From the NCBI GenBank assembly GCA_024803745.1, contig JANJXV010000029.1, forward strand, positions 22,930,001-22,994,000: DNA of 64,000 nt, in the 5' to 3' direction. This stretch comes from Megascapheus bottae (lineage: Eukaryota; Chordata; Mammalia; Rodentia; Geomyidae). The translations under genes and the position numbers were made by a program. Shown piece after piece: positions 36,650 to 48,795 of this stretch. Every line of letters begins with the position of its first letter. Position 1 is the stretch's first letter. The notes under the pieces are model-generated. The model searched no databases, was not told where the DNA came from, and worked only from the letters and a program-made list of their open reading frames with translations.

Positions 36650-36862
36650 CCTTTTTCTTTTTCTTTTTTATTGTAGTGGTAATGTATAGAGGGGTTATAG
36701 TTACAATCGCCAGATAATAGATATATTACTTCTCACAAATTGATACCCCTTCTCATGTTTTTGTCCCCATTTCCCTCCCTCCAACCATCTCAATTATCTT
36801 GTTCCCCCCTCTTTCCCTTTCCTATTTCAAATAAACAAATAAATGTATATACAATATAGTAT
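36650..36862 (-). mobile_element. Antisense L1 3' UTR fragment
   Basis: It starts in antisense poly-T, then TTATTGTAGTGGTAATGTATAG, and goes on through the pyrimidine-rich antisense 3' UTR to about 36862. The same truncated piece recurs at 62.35 kb and 45.2 kb. It touches the 5' end of the sense L1. Confidence 0.88.
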
Positions 36863-36873
36863 GTATATATATT

Positions 36874-38300
36874 TCCACGCAGGGAAAGCGGCAGCGGGCA
36901 CCGGCTCTAATCCACAAAAAGCGGCGGCAGTGGAGGGCACCAGGCTGGGAGCCCAACGGCTGCAGAAACCAGCACAGAACCGGGCCAGCGAAAGGCGGAA
37001 GCAGCGGAACCCAGACGCGGAACCAGAACAGCAAGCAGCAGAACCCAGACGCAGAACACAGGAGGCAGCGGAGACCCGAGGGGAGTGAAAGACTCCCCAC
37101 CACTGTGGAGCACCCGCAGAGGCATGAGTAATACAGCGCGTCCCCAAACACATCGGGAAAGCAGAGCGGGTGCCAAGCAATAGAACTTAACTCAGACCCC
37201 AACACCCCGCCCGAGAAAGACAGGCGGGAGCAGGGGGGCAAGGAATTTAGAATCCTGTCCCTTCCCTCAACAGCCCCCTCCCTCAGGCCATTGATTGGAG
37301 ATTGACAGGCGGGCTACCCATAAGACCCAGCACCCCACCAGGAGAGGCGGAGCTGTCCCAGCTCCCACCCGCCCACCAGGCTCCTCTCCCAGGCCACTGG
37401 ATCTGGAGAGTGAAGGGCGTTGGGACCCTGCCTTACAACAGTGGGTAGGGGGTGCGGGTAAAAAGGAGCCTGCATCTGCCCCCCCCTCAATTCTTGAGCG
37501 GGGCATCCTCCAGCTGGGAATCCTGAGCAAGACACCACTGAGTGCCCCCACAAAGTCACAGACTCTTACAAAGCAGTGGAAACACAGCAGGGATCTGAAG
37601 GGCTGACCAGCAGCCAAGCTCCCCTTCTGAGAACCAAAAAGGCGCGGCTCCGCCCTTGGAGCCCACATCCCCAGCTGGGCCCCGCTCCTGGGAACAGAGG
37701 GGTCTCCTGCTGGTCCTGCTGAGAGCCCCTGAAACTCTCAATCCCCAGACCCTTGGCTTGGGGCCGCCCCTGGAAGCAACACAGGAAAACGTCCGCCAAC
37801 CGCGCTCAGACGGAAGCTCGCAGATCCATCCCATGGTCCACTGTGAGGCCACTGGTTGGGCTAAGAGCTAGTCGCACAGCAACACATAAGTTTTATTCTA
37901 ATACTTTCCAAACATTGTACTCAAATACTCTACCTACTTACCCCCTGATCTCTCTCATTCTATTTTTCTATCTCTGGACCTCTGCTCCTCTTTCAACCCT
38001 TATACTGCATGGATCTACACTTGATGGCTGTTGAGCAACATTGTATATCTACGTGTTTAATTATTCTCTAGGCTCAGAGGGACTTAAAGACAATAGAGAT
38101 TGGATTGAGAGGCTTATTGTTTTGGATATAAATCGCTTATCAGTGAATAATTAGACTAGTCGGTAACTGCACAAAAAGAAAGAGTGATAACACCAATCAA
38201 AACTTGTGAACATCTAGAGTCTGCCAGCTACAGAGGTCTAGGTTGGTTATATCTGAAAAACCATAATCGTGTTTAGTATTAATCTTGCTCCCATTTTCAA
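36874..38300 (+). promoter_or_regulatory. L1 5' UTR / internal promoter region
   Basis: About 1.4 kb; its first kilobase is markedly GC- and CpG-richer than all flanking DNA. It lies directly upstream of ORF1, where L1 5' UTRs hold an internal RNA polymerase II promoter. I see no tandem monomers like those of mouse L1. Many open frames on both strands here (up to 139 codons antisense at 36822-37241) reflect base composition. Confidence 0.75.
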
Positions 38301-39374
38301 ATGGGCAGAACAAGAAACTCAAGAAAAATGTCAAATCAAGAAACAACATCCCCCACCCCCCCCAGCCAATGTAAACAGCCAATGGAACAGTACCTGGCAA
38401 ACCTAGAGGAGAGTCTTCCAAGTGCTGTACAAATGCAATTGATAAACATCATTAATGAAAAATGTGAAAATATAAAGAAAGAGATAAGGGAGGAAGCCAA
38501 AGCTGAACAAGAGGAAACCATAAACAAGGTGATAAGTGAAAAAGAAGAAGCCATAAAGGAGGCCATAATAAAGGCTGTTCAAAGAAAGATGGATGAATTC
38601 ATAGAATCCACAAATAAAAAGGTGACCGAACTCCAGCAAATGTTCAAAGAAAATAAAGCTACTGAGCTAACCACTCAAATGGAAATCAAGGAGCTAAAGA
38701 AATCCATACATGATCTAAAAGAAGAGATGCAAGGCATCAAAAATGAGCAATTAGTAGCAAGAGAGATGAAAAATAAAGTAGATAGCTTTGATAGCAGGTC
38801 AGACAATGCAGAGGAGAGAATTTCCAGGGCTGAAGATAATTTAGTTATTATAGAGAAAGAACAGAAAATGAGTCAATCCAAATCTAGGAAAAATGAGAGA
38901 GCGCTTCAGGAGGTCCAAGATACAATTAGGAAGCCTAATTTAAGGCTAATTGGTATTGAGGAGGGTCTTGAGAAAGAGGTCAATGGTGTTGGAAATATAA
39001 TTCAGGGAATCATCTCAGAGAATTTCCCAAATATCCAGAAGGGCAGACCCATCCAGATACAAGAAGCTTTTAGAACCCCAAACAGACCTGACCAGAAAAG
39101 AACATCTCACCGCCACATCGTAATCCGAACTGGATCAGTAGAAACCAAACAAAGGATCCTAAAGGCAGCCAGGGAAAAGGGTTCAGTAACCTATAAAGGA
39201 AAACCAATCAGAATAACCCCAGATTACTCAGCAGAGACCATGCAAGCAAGAAGTGACTGGAAGCATATATGTCATGCCCTTAAGTCAAATAACTACCAAC
39301 CAAGAATACTGTACCCAGCTAAGCTCTCATTCATAACTGAGGGAACAATAAAAACATTCCATTCCAGGGAATAG
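38301..39374 (+). CDS. LINE-1 ORF1 protein
   Basis: An uninterrupted 357-codon frame encoding the L1 RNA-binding chaperone that trimerises and coats L1 RNA in the cytoplasm. Residues about 45-200 are rich in E/K/Q with hydrophobic spacing typical of the coiled coil (for example KKEIREEAKAEQEETINKV). An RRM-like part follows near 205-245 (RKPNLRLIGIEEG), then a C-terminal domain with RITPDYSAETMQARSDW and LSFITEGTIKTF. Length fits mammalian ORF1p (about 340-370). The ATG at 38301 is the first in frame; a second Met at codon 10 is possible. The frame is intact while ORF2 of the same element is not, so it is either young or a source of ORF1p only. Confidence 0.95.
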   Translation: MGRTRNSRKMSNQETTSPTPPSQCKQPMEQYLANLEESLPSAVQMQLINIINEKCENIKKEIREEAKAEQEETINKVISEKEEAIKEAIIKAVQRKMDEFIESTNKKVTELQQMFKENKATELTTQMEIKELKKSIHDLKEEMQGIKNEQLVAREMKNKVDSFDSRSDNAEERISRAEDNLVIIEKEQKMSQSKSRKNERALQEVQDTIRKPNLRLIGIEEGLEKEVNGVGNIIQGIISENFPNIQKGRPIQIQEAFRTPNRPDQKRTSHRHIVIRTGSVETKQRILKAAREKGSVTYKGKPIRITPDYSAETMQARSDWKHICHALKSNNYQPRILYPAKLSFITEGTIKTFHSRE

Positions 39375-39545
39375 CTGCAACAATATGTCGCAACAAAACC
39401 AACACTACAGAGAATTCTGAAAGAAGTTCTATACATAGAAAACCAAAATAAATGCAATATAGGGAAAGAAATGGCACCTAAACAGCATACCACCTAAGGA
39501 CCACAAGAACTGTCAAGACACAGGCCCAAATAAAAGCTTTTAAAA

Positions 39546-42500
39546 ATGGCAGGACCTAATAAATATCTCTCAATCCTAACTCTCAATATCAATGGACTTA
39601 ACTCTCCAAATAAATGGCATAGGCTGTCTAGTTGGATCAAAAAGCAAGAGCCATCGTTCTGCTGTCTTCAAGAGACACATCTTACCCAAAAAAACAATCA
39701 TCTTTTGAAAGTGAGAGGTTGGAATAAACTCTATCAAGCTAACGGCCCCCATAAACAGGCTGGAGTTGACATCCTCATATCAGATAAAATAGACTTCAAA
39801 CCAAAATTAGTAAGAAAAGACAAAGAAGGGTACTACATACTACTAAAGGGATCTTTCCTCCAGGAAGAAATAACGATCCTAAATATTTACACACCCAATC
39901 CCGGAGCTCCAAACTTCATCAAGCAAACTTTACTTACACTGAAACCATACATAGCTCGAAATACAGTGATTGTCGGTGACTTTAACACACCACTTTCACC
40001 TATGGACAGATCAACAAGGCAAAAACTCAACAGAGAAACCTTAGAACTGAACAACTATATAGACCAACTAGATCTAACAGATATCTGCAGAACATTCCAC
40101 CAAGCAACAACACTATATACGTTTTTCTCAGCAGCACATGGAACATTTTCCTAAATAGATCACATCTTAGGCCATAAAACAAACCTGGACAGATTCAGAA
40201 ACACAGAAATTATTCCATGCACACTCTCAGACCACAAAGGCATCAAACTGGAACTGAATACACATCTCCACCAACGAAAACCCTGTAACTCATGGAGACT
40301 GAACAACACATTGTTGAATCACCAATGGGTCATCGAAGAGATCAGAACAGAAATCCAACAGTTTATGAAATTTAACAGTAAGGAGCACACAAAATACCAA
40401 CTCCTTTGGAACACAGCAAAGGCAGTACTCAGAGGAAAATTTATAGCGCTGAGTGCCTACAACAACAAGTTGGAAAAATTGCAAACCAACAAGTTAATGT
40501 CTCACCTTAAGCTCCTGGAAAAAGAGCAACAAACCAACCCTAATCCCAGTAGAAGAAAGCAAATAATTAAAATCAAAGCAGAATTAAATGATTTGGAATC
40601 CAAAAAAAACTATAGAAAGAATCAACAAAACAAGGAGTTGGTTCTTTGAAAGAATTAACAAAATTGACAAGCCCTTAGCAAATCTTACCAAAAAAAGAAG
40701 AGAGCATATCGAAATAAACAAAATCGCAGATGAAAATGGTAATATCACGACAGAAATTACCAAGATCCAGAATATCATGAGGAAATACTTCTCAAACCTT
40801 TATGCCAACAAATTTGAGAATCTAGATGAAATGGAAGAATTCCTAGCCAATATTAACATACCCACACTGAACCAAGAAGAACTAAGCCAACTCAACAGGC
40901 CTATCTCAAGCTCTGAAATAGAATGGCAATTAGAGAACTTCCACCTAAGAAAAGCCCAGGGCCAGATGGATTCACAGCTGAATTCTATAAGGTCTTCAAA
41001 GCAGAGCTCACACCAATACTCCTCAAGCTCTTCAACGAAATTGAAAATGAAGGTTCCTTACCAAACTCATTCTATGAAGCCAGTATAACCCTCATCCCCA
41101 AACCAGACAGAGATTCATCAAAGAAAGAGAACTATAGACCTATATCTTTGATGAACATCGATGCAAAACTTTTCAACAAAATTCTGGCCAACCATCTACA
41201 ACAACTCATCAAAAAAATTATACACTATGGTCAAACTGGATTCATCACGGGGAGGCAAAGCTGGTTCAACATACGCAAATCAATTAATATAATTCAACAC
41301 ATCAACAGGAGCAAGGACAAAAATCACATGATTGTCTCAATAGACGCGGAAAAGGCATTTGACAAGATCCAACACCCCTTTATGTTAAAAGCTCTGGAGA
41401 AACTAGGAATCCATGGAACATTCCCAATGTAATAAAGGCTGTGTATGAGAAACATACTGCTAGTATTACACTTAATGGTGAAAATCTAAAGCCATTCCCT
41501 CTAAAATGACGAACGAGACAAGGATGCCCACTCTCTCCACTACTCTTTAACATAGTACTAAAATTCCTAGCCAGTGCAATAAGGCAAGAAGCAAGCATAA
41601 AGGGGTCCAAGTAGGGAAAGAGGAAATAAAACTATCCCTCTTTGCAGATGACATGATTCTGTATTTAAAGAATCCTATAGACTCTACTCCCAAGCTCCTT
41701 GAGCTGATTCAAAGCTTTGGAAGAGTAGCAGGCTATAAAATCAACCCTCAAAAATCAACTGCCTTCCTTTATGCCAACAGTGAGAGGAACGAGGCAATAA
41801 TCAGGAAAGAAACTCCTTTCACAATAGCCTCAAAGAAAATAAAGTACCTAGGAATTAGCTTAACTAAGAATGTAAAGGACCTTTTTGACGAAAACTTTAA
41901 AACCCTAAAAAAGGAAATTAAAGCAGAACTAAGGAAATGGAAAAACCTCCCATGCTCCTGGATTGGAAGAATCAACATTGTGAAAATGACCATCTTGCCA
42001 AGAGCTATCTACAAATTCAATGCAATACCCATCAACATCCCAATGTCATTCTTTAAAGAAATAGAAGAGGCAACCCAAAATTTCATATGGAATAATAAAA
42101 GACCCTGTATAGCAAAAACACTTCTTAGCAGAAAGAACAGCGCTGGAGGAATTTCAATTCCGAACTTTAGACTCTATTACAGAGCTATAATTCTCAAAAC
42201 AGGTTGGTACTGACACAGGAACAGGCCTGAAGACCAATGGAATAGAACTGAGGACCCAGATATTAAACCACAGACCTATGGCCACCTAATCTTTGACAAG
42301 GGAGCCAAAAAAATAGAATGGAAGAAAGATAGCCTCTTCAACAAGTTGTGCTGGCAGAACTGGTTAAGCACCTGCAGAAAACTAAAGCTGGATCCTTCTT
42401 TGTCACCTTGCACTAGAATTAACTCCAAATGGATCAAAGACCTCGAGGTAAAAGCTGACACACTGAAAATTCTACAGGAAGGAATTGGAGATACACTATG

Positions 42501-43381
42501 CCTCCTTGGCACAGGTCGAAACTTTCTTAATAAGGACCAAGAATCACAACAAATCAGAGAAAGGCTGGATAAGTGGGACTGCATTAAACTGTGGAGCTTT
42601 TGTATGGCAAAGGACATAGCTAGGAGACAGGAAGCCTACAGAGTGGGAGAAGATCTTCACCAACCAAACAACGGACAAAGGCCTTATATCTAAAATATAT
42701 CAACAACTCAAAAAATTGAATCACTCCAAAACTAACCTCCAAAGTAACAACCATCCTATTAAAAAATGGGCCAAAGACTTAAAGAGAGTCTTCTCTGAAG
42801 AAGAAACAAAAATGACCTATAGACACATGAAATGCTCAACATCTCTGATCATAAAAGAAATGCAAATCAAAACAACTCTAAGATTCCACCTCACTGCAGC
42901 TAGAATGGCCAGGATCAGGAAAACGAATGACAACAGATGCTGGAGGGGATGTGGCCAGGAGGGATCACTACTACACTGTTGGTGGGAGTGCAAACTCGTT
43001 CAACCACTATGGAAAGCAGTGTGGCAGTGCCTCAAAAGGCTAAACATAGAACTCCCCTATGACCCAGCAATTCCACTACTTGGCATTTACCCAACCATCC
43101 AGAAACAAGGACATACTAAACCCACTAGCACAACAATGTTTATTGCAGCACTATTCACCGTAGCAAAGATATGGAACCAACCTAGATGTCCCTCAGTTGA
43201 TGAGTGGATCAACAAGTTGTGGTATTTGTACACAATGGAATTCTATGCTGCTGTCAACAAGAATGACATTGCCCCATTTGTTAGGAAATGGAAAGACTTA
43301 GAAAAAATCATATTAAGTGAAGTAAGCCAGACTCAAAGGAACTTAGGCTCAATGGTTTCCCTCATTTTTCATAATCAGTAG
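39546..43381 (+). pseudogene. LINE-1 ORF2 (endonuclease-reverse transcriptase), inactivated
   Basis: ORF2 would encode the APE-type endonuclease, reverse transcriptase and Cys-rich C-terminus that carry out target-primed reverse transcription. Visible parts are the endonuclease start (ILTLNINGLN), the QETHL and VGDFNTPLS motifs, a SDH motif, the reverse-transcriptase FADD box at 41641-41652 and the Cys-rich end near 42950. Lesions: TAA at 40152-40154, a frameshift in the A8 run at 40602-40609, a one-base loss near 40916-40924, a frameshift near 41421-41430, TGA at 41507-41509, a frameshift near 41601-41610, TGA at 42211-42213 and a frameshift near 42690. The open frames between are pieces of one gene. 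Confidence 0.95.
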
Positions 43382-43794
43382 AAACCTTGGGCTCTACCAA
43401 CAGAGATTTGGAATAGAGCAAAATCATGATACATAAGGCATATAATGTGAAGCTAATTCAAAGGACCTCCAGGATAGTGAAACAAAAGCCATATAATGAA
43501 TGATTGTTGTCCTTAATGTACTATGTTGTCTCTCATCTCCTTTGCTGTCCCTTGGTTATCTCATATTGGTATAGTATCTCACTTTGTTATCTGATATATT
43601 GAATTTATTTGTATTTGGATATTTGAAATTTGATAGGGAAGGGGGGAAAACCAAGACGGGTGGGGGGTTTGCTGGGGGAGGGAAACGGGTACCAAGACAT
43701 GTGAAAGGGTATCAAAGTATGTGAATTAATGCACGTTCTATCTGGTAAATATCATGTAACCCTTTTACAAATTACAATAAAAAAATAAAAAGAA
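43382..43794 (+). other. L1 3' UTR with G-rich tract and tail
   Basis: It follows the ORF2 stop at 43381. It has a GGGAAGGGGGGAAAACC polypurine tract near 43635 and the end block CATGTAACCCTTTTACAAATTACAATAAA. The G-rich tract is a general feature of mammalian L1 3' UTRs. Confidence 0.88.
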
Positions 43795-43799
43795 AAATC

Positions 43800-45170
43800 T
43801 TATAGAAAAAAAAAGAAAATAAAACCCATTGAACATTCACATCATGGCAGTGATTGTTAAACAAATAGGATGGAAAGAATATACAAGGGTTGTAAATTCA
43901 AAAGATGACCATTTATCTGATGTGGAATGAAGTCTCATTTCCTTTAATTAATGAGAAGCATTTCTGCAGAGACACCAGGGACAACTTGAAGTTATTGCTA
44001 ATCATATCCTCTCTCCTTAGAGCTAGAGGAATGGCATGTGGTGCCAGAGAGAACTGGCAAGAAAATACAAAGACAGAATAAGAGAAGAACTGATATTACT
44101 GTTTAAGAATAAGAAGTTGTGCAGCATTCAGGAAGGTAAGAGTAGACTCAGAAGTATTATGTGAATGTCTGGCCAGATAAATCCATGTAAGCATGAGGAT
44201 AATGACATGGATAATGATATCACCCTGGATAAGTTACTTAACCTCCCCAAATCTATTGTCATATAATATTAGTAACCAATGTGTGAAAACAGGATTCTTA
44301 AGAGTATTTTGGTGTGGGAAAGAACAGTAGGAAGAGAGACAATGATCAAGATGTTGTACTCATAAGGTGATATGTTGAACTGGAATTTTACACCACTACT
44401 TAAAACAAAATGAAAATAAGTTGACCTAACAATAAAATAAAACAGAGATCATGTGCTTGAGGTAATAAGTTGCCTGGCAACTGTTTAAATAAATGCTAGG
44501 TACTAATGTTATGAAAATAAACATTGTTATTAGTGGTAGAATAGTTTTGTGAGAGGTGCATACACCTAAAATGGTGAACAAAGCAATTAATAGAAAAATA
44601 AGATAGGCTATCTTCAAGGACTTTACAGTTAACTTGGAGAAATGACTTCATAATAGAAAAATTAACTTAAGATTATAGATTATATACTACAGTAAAGAAA
44701 TACAGTATGAAGTTGAGTAGGCTCTAAAGAAAAATATATCGTTGAACTTCTGTGAAACTGGAATAGAGCCTTGAAGCTTCTTGTATTGACTGTTATTCTA
44801 AGTGTTTGTTTTGCTCACTTGACTGACAATAACATTATAAGTATGTATTTTATTATCCTTGTTTTTTTTAAAATAAGTGAACTGAAGGAGAGTTTTTGTA
44901 ACTTGCCCAAAGTCATAGGTGGAGTGCAATAAAAATTACATTCAAAGAAGTCACATAAACTAGATAACAAAATTGTTAGTGTGGCTAACAACTAAATCAG
45001 AAAGTAAATATCTTTTGAAAGAAGTGACTAAAAAATATTTGGAACCCAACTTTAAAGTCCTGTGAATTTAGATGAAGTAAAATGCATTTTAATATGAACA
45101 TGTGGCATTTTATAGACATCCTGAAACTGTATTCATTCTTTTACCAAACTTACTTTTAAAATATTTTCTT
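43800..45170. other. Unassigned intergenic DNA
   Basis: About 1.4 kb without a recognised repeat or gene. The minus-strand frame at 44426-44617 is not supported. Confidence 0.5.
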
Positions 45171-45187
45171 CTCAAGCAATAGCTTCT

Positions 45188-45866
45188 CTTTTTCTTATTT
45201 TATTTTTTAGTATTGAGGTAATGTATAGAGGGGTTACAGTTATGTTCTCCAGATAGGAGGTACATTACTTCTCACACAATGATACACCTTCTCATCTTTT
45301 TGTTCCCATTTCCTTCCTGCCACTCCCTCCCAATTATCTTTTCCCCCCCTTCCATTTCCTATTTCACAGAAACAAGTAAATGTATACACAATATACCATT
45401 ACAAAGTCAGATATTGTAACAATATTAGATTTACCAAAGGACTACAAAGGAGAAGAGAAATTACTTAGTACCTTAGGAACAACAGTCACTCAAGATAAGG
45501 CTCTTGTCTCCATATTCAAGAGATCCTTCCATTTAGTCTCATCCTATATCACCTTATGTATCTAGGTTTTGTGCTATTGTAGTCCTCTGTTAAGAGAGTC
45601 CTAGATGTGTACTAATTAATACAAATGAGGGAAACCATTGAGCCTATTTTACTTTGGGTCTGGCTTATGTCACTTACTATGATTTTTTTCAAGCCTTTCC
45701 ATTTCTGATGGCCATATAGAATTTCACTGTGTATAAATACCACATCTTCTTGATTCAATCATGTACTGAGGGGCAGCTGGGTTGGTTCCATATCTTTCCT
45801 GTAGTAAATAGTGCTGAAATGAATATTGTTGTGCTAGTGGCTTTATTATATCCTTGTTTCTGGACT
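45188..45866 (-). mobile_element. Antisense L1 3' end (outer copy)
   Basis: Antisense poly-T and 3' UTR, then the ORF2 C-terminal region to CCTTGTTTCTGG near 45864. The frame at 45380-45565 is spurious. Confidence 0.88.
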
Positions 45867-45867
45867 T

Positions 45868-47800
45868 AAGAATGTAAACAACCTTTACAATGAAAATTTT
45901 AAAAACCTGAAAAAGAAATTAAAATAGAACTGAGGAAGTGGAAAAACCTATCATGCTCCTGGATTGGAAGAATTAACACTGTGAAAAATGGCAATCTTGC
46001 CAAGGGTTATCTACAAATTCAATGCATTACCCATAAATAAATATCCCAAAGTCATTCTTTAAGGAAATAGAAGAAGCAATCCAAAATTTCATATGGAATA
46101 ATAAAAGACCCCGTGTAGCAAAAGCTATTGTTAGCAGAAAGAACAACACAGGAGGAATCTCAATAACAAACTTTAGACTCTATTACAGAGCTATAGTAAC
46201 CAAAGGAGCTTAGTACTGGCACAAGAACAGGCCTGAGGAGCAGGCCTGAGGAGGAGAATTGAAGACCCAGAAATCAGTCCATAGACCTATGACCCCCTAA
46301 TCTTTGATAAGAGAGCCAAAAAAAATAATAAAATGGAAGAAAGACAGACTCTTCATGTGGTACTTGCAGAACTGGTTAAACACCTGCAGAAAACTAAAAT
46401 TAGATCCTTCTATGTCACCCTGCACCAGGATTAACTCCAAATGGATCAAAGACCTCAAGGTAAAAGCAGATACACTGAAAACTTTACAAAAAGAAATAGG
46501 AGATACACTACGTCTCCTTGGCACAGGTCTTCTTAATAAAGATCCAGAAATACAACAAGTTAAAGATAGTTTGGACAAATAGGACAGCATTAAACTGCAG
46601 AGTTTCTTATGGCAAAGGACATGGCTAGCAAGTGAAATAGAAAGCCCACAGAGTGGGAGTAGATCTTCATTAACCATAAAACAGGCAATGGCCTCATATC
46701 TAAAATATATCTTCAGATAAAAAAATTTAATCTCTCCAAAACAAATCTTCAAAGAAACAACCATCCCATTAAAAGATGAGCCAAAGACTTAAAGAGAGAC
46801 TTCTCAGAAGAGGAAATAAAAATGGCCTATAGATACATGAAGAATGCTCCACATCTATGGCCATAAAAGAAACGCGAATCAAAACAACTTTGAGATTCCA
46901 CCTCACTCCAGTAAGAATGGCCAGGATCAAGAAAACTAATAACAACAGATGCTGGAGGGGATGTGGCCAGGAGGGATCACTACTACACTGTTGGTGGGAG
47001 TGCAAACTCGTTCAACCACTATGGAAAGCAATATGGCAGTTCCTCAAAAGACTAAACATAGAGCTCCCCTATGACCCAGCAATTCCACTACTTGGCATTT
47101 ACCCAATTATCCAGAAACAAGGACATACTAAATCCACTAGCACAACAATGTTCATTGCAGCACAATTTCCCATAGCAAAGATATGGAACCAACCTAGATG
47201 TCCCTCAGTTGATGAGTGGATCAACAAGGTATGGTATTTGTACACAATGGAATTCTATGCTGCTATCAGAAAGAATGACATTGCCCCATTTGTTAGGAAA
47301 TGGAAAGACTTAGAAAAGATCATATTAAGTGAAGTAAGCCAGACTCAAAGGAACTTAGGCTCAATGGTTTCCCTCATTTGTCATAATCAGTAGAAACCTT
47401 GGGTCTCCTAGCAGAGATTTGCAATAGAGCAAAACCTTGATACAAAAGGCCATATAGTAGGACACTAAATGAAAGGATCTCTAGGGTATAGGAACATAAG
47501 CCATATAATGAATGATTGTTGTTCTTAAGGTACTATGTTATCTCTCATCTCTTTTGCTGTCCCTTGGTTATCTCATTGTTACAGTATCTCACTTTGTTAC
47601 CTGATACATCGGATATATTTGTATTTGGTTAGTTGAAATTGGATAGGGAAGGGGGGAAAACAAGATGAGGGGTGGGGGTAGGGGGAGGGAAATGGGGACC
47701 AAGACATGTGAAAGGGTATCAATGTATGGGAATTAATGCACCATCTATCTGGCAAATATCATGTAACCCTTCTATTAATTACAATAATATACATATATAT
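45868..47800 (+). mobile_element. 5'-truncated sense L1 (inner copy)
   Basis: It starts in ORF2 at the block equivalent to 41.87 kb and runs to the 3' UTR and AATAATATACATATATATAG tail. Frames at 46304-46582 and 46857-47393 (178 codons, ending [12 protein letters not shown] as in the longer L1) are ORF2 C-terminal remnants. Confidence 0.92.
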
Positions 47801-47860
47801 AGAGAGACTAAACATAGAGCTCCCCTATGACCTAGCAATTCCACTCAAGCAATAGCTTCT

Positions 47861-48094
47861 TTAAAGGAAGTTTTACACACAAATGGTATTTCAGAAAAAC
47901 TGCTGAGCTCAAAGTATCACACAAATTTGATGTTGAATACTAGCTGATATAAGAAAATGTTGCCTCCCCCCCAAACAATCCTAATTTTAATTCAAATTAA
48001 TAGTATAAATCAGATGCTGTTTAAAGAGGAAGAAAATGGTACTGAATAGTATTAGTTGGGGTTTTGGGGGTTTTGGGGGGGTTTGTTTGTTTGT
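47861..48094. other. Unassigned DNA with a G-rich tract
   Basis: It holds GGGG-TTTT-GGGGG-TTTT-GGGGGGG at 48058-48081, then T/G-rich sequence that grades into the tail of the antisense SINE. Confidence 0.7.
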
Positions 48095-48317
48095 TTTTGT
48101 TGTTTTTGTTTTTGTATACCAGTACTGAGGCTGGGCTCTGTCCCTGAGCTCTTTTGCTGGAATTTTACCATTTGAAGAACAACTACACTCCGGCTTTTGG
48201 GTGGAGAACTAGAGTTATAAAAATATCAAGTACTTTTTCCTATCCAAACTTGCTGTGAATGGATATCATCAGATCTGAATAACCAGTTTTTCAGGCATGA
48301 GTCACTGGCATCCAGTT
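48095..48317 (-). repeat. B1-ID fusion SINE, antisense
   Basis: Antisense tail (TTGTTTTTGTATACCAGTACTG), then GGGCTCTGTCCCTGAGCTC and, at the far end, TTTCAGGCATGAGTCACTGGC. Family order is kept. Confidence 0.8.
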
Positions 48318-48745
48318 TTTATTTTAATTGTTATTGTAAAGGTGATGTACAGAGGAGTTATAGTTACATAATAAGTCAGGTAATGAGTATATTTCCTTTT
48401 CAACAATGTCACCTCCCTCTCTGACAGTTTCTCCCACCTATCAACATCCACAAGTTGTATAGTTTATTTTCAAAGTAGTGTCTAGATCACTGCTGCATTT
48501 TATTCACTATCTCATCATTTCTGTGTATCCCTTTTACCCTCCTAAAGAACCAACAAACAAGACAAAAATTAAACAAAGACAGCAACAGAGAGAAAAATGT
48601 CTTATTCCCATTTCCTTGAGTTCATTTCAATAGATATCATTTTTATGATAACATGTGCATAGCATTTTGTTCCTCTGTGATCTTCTTCTAAGATTATCCT
48701 CTTTGGTCTCACTGTGTGTAAATTCCTAGAGATCTGTATAATTCA
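48318..48745 (-). mobile_element. Antisense L1 3' end, older subfamily
   Basis: GTTATTGTAAAGGTGATGTACAGAGG and AGGTAATGAGTATATTTCC match the pieces at 29.0 and 55.1 kb. Confidence 0.78.
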
Positions 48746-48753
48746 TCATGTCC

Positions 48754-48763
48754 CAGCATATAT

Positions 48764-48795
<32 letters not shown>

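Larger units (their letters stand above)
36874..43794 (+). mobile_element. Nearly full-length LINE-1
   Basis: The parts are in canonical order: GC-rich 5' UTR (36874-38300), ORF1 (38301-39374), a 171-base spacer, ORF2 (39546-43381, broken), G-rich 3' UTR and A-rich tail to about 43794. Total is about 6.9 kb, close to usual full-length rodent L1. No convincing target duplication was found, partly because the 5' side abuts an antisense L1 piece. ORF2 damage makes autonomous movement implausible. Confidence 0.95.
45171..47860. mobile_element. Composite L1 insertion with 17-bp TSD
   Basis: CTCAAGCAATAGCTTCT at 45171-45187 recurs exactly at 47844-47860. Between the copies lie an antisense L1 3' end (45188-45866), a sense L1 3' half with its own tail (about 45868-47800) and a short sense L1 piece (47806-47843). 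The first and last join as one antisense copy with an inverted 5' piece, because in L1 order they are neighbours (the block ending CCTATGACC..ATTCCAC, then the block ending CCAGAAACAAGG). The middle copy then inserted into it. Confidence 0.85.

Noticed and set aside
36822..37668. Antisense open frames of 117-139 codons in the L1 5' UTR
   Set aside because: GC-rich sequence has few stops on either strand. Primate L1 has an antisense ORF0, but nothing here shows homology to it.
42716..43381. 221-codon open frame as a separate gene
   Set aside because: It is the last piece of the frameshifted ORF2 of the long L1.
46857..47393. 178-codon open frame as a separate gene
   Set aside because: It is the C-terminal part of L1 ORF2 and ends with the same residues as the longer L1 copy.
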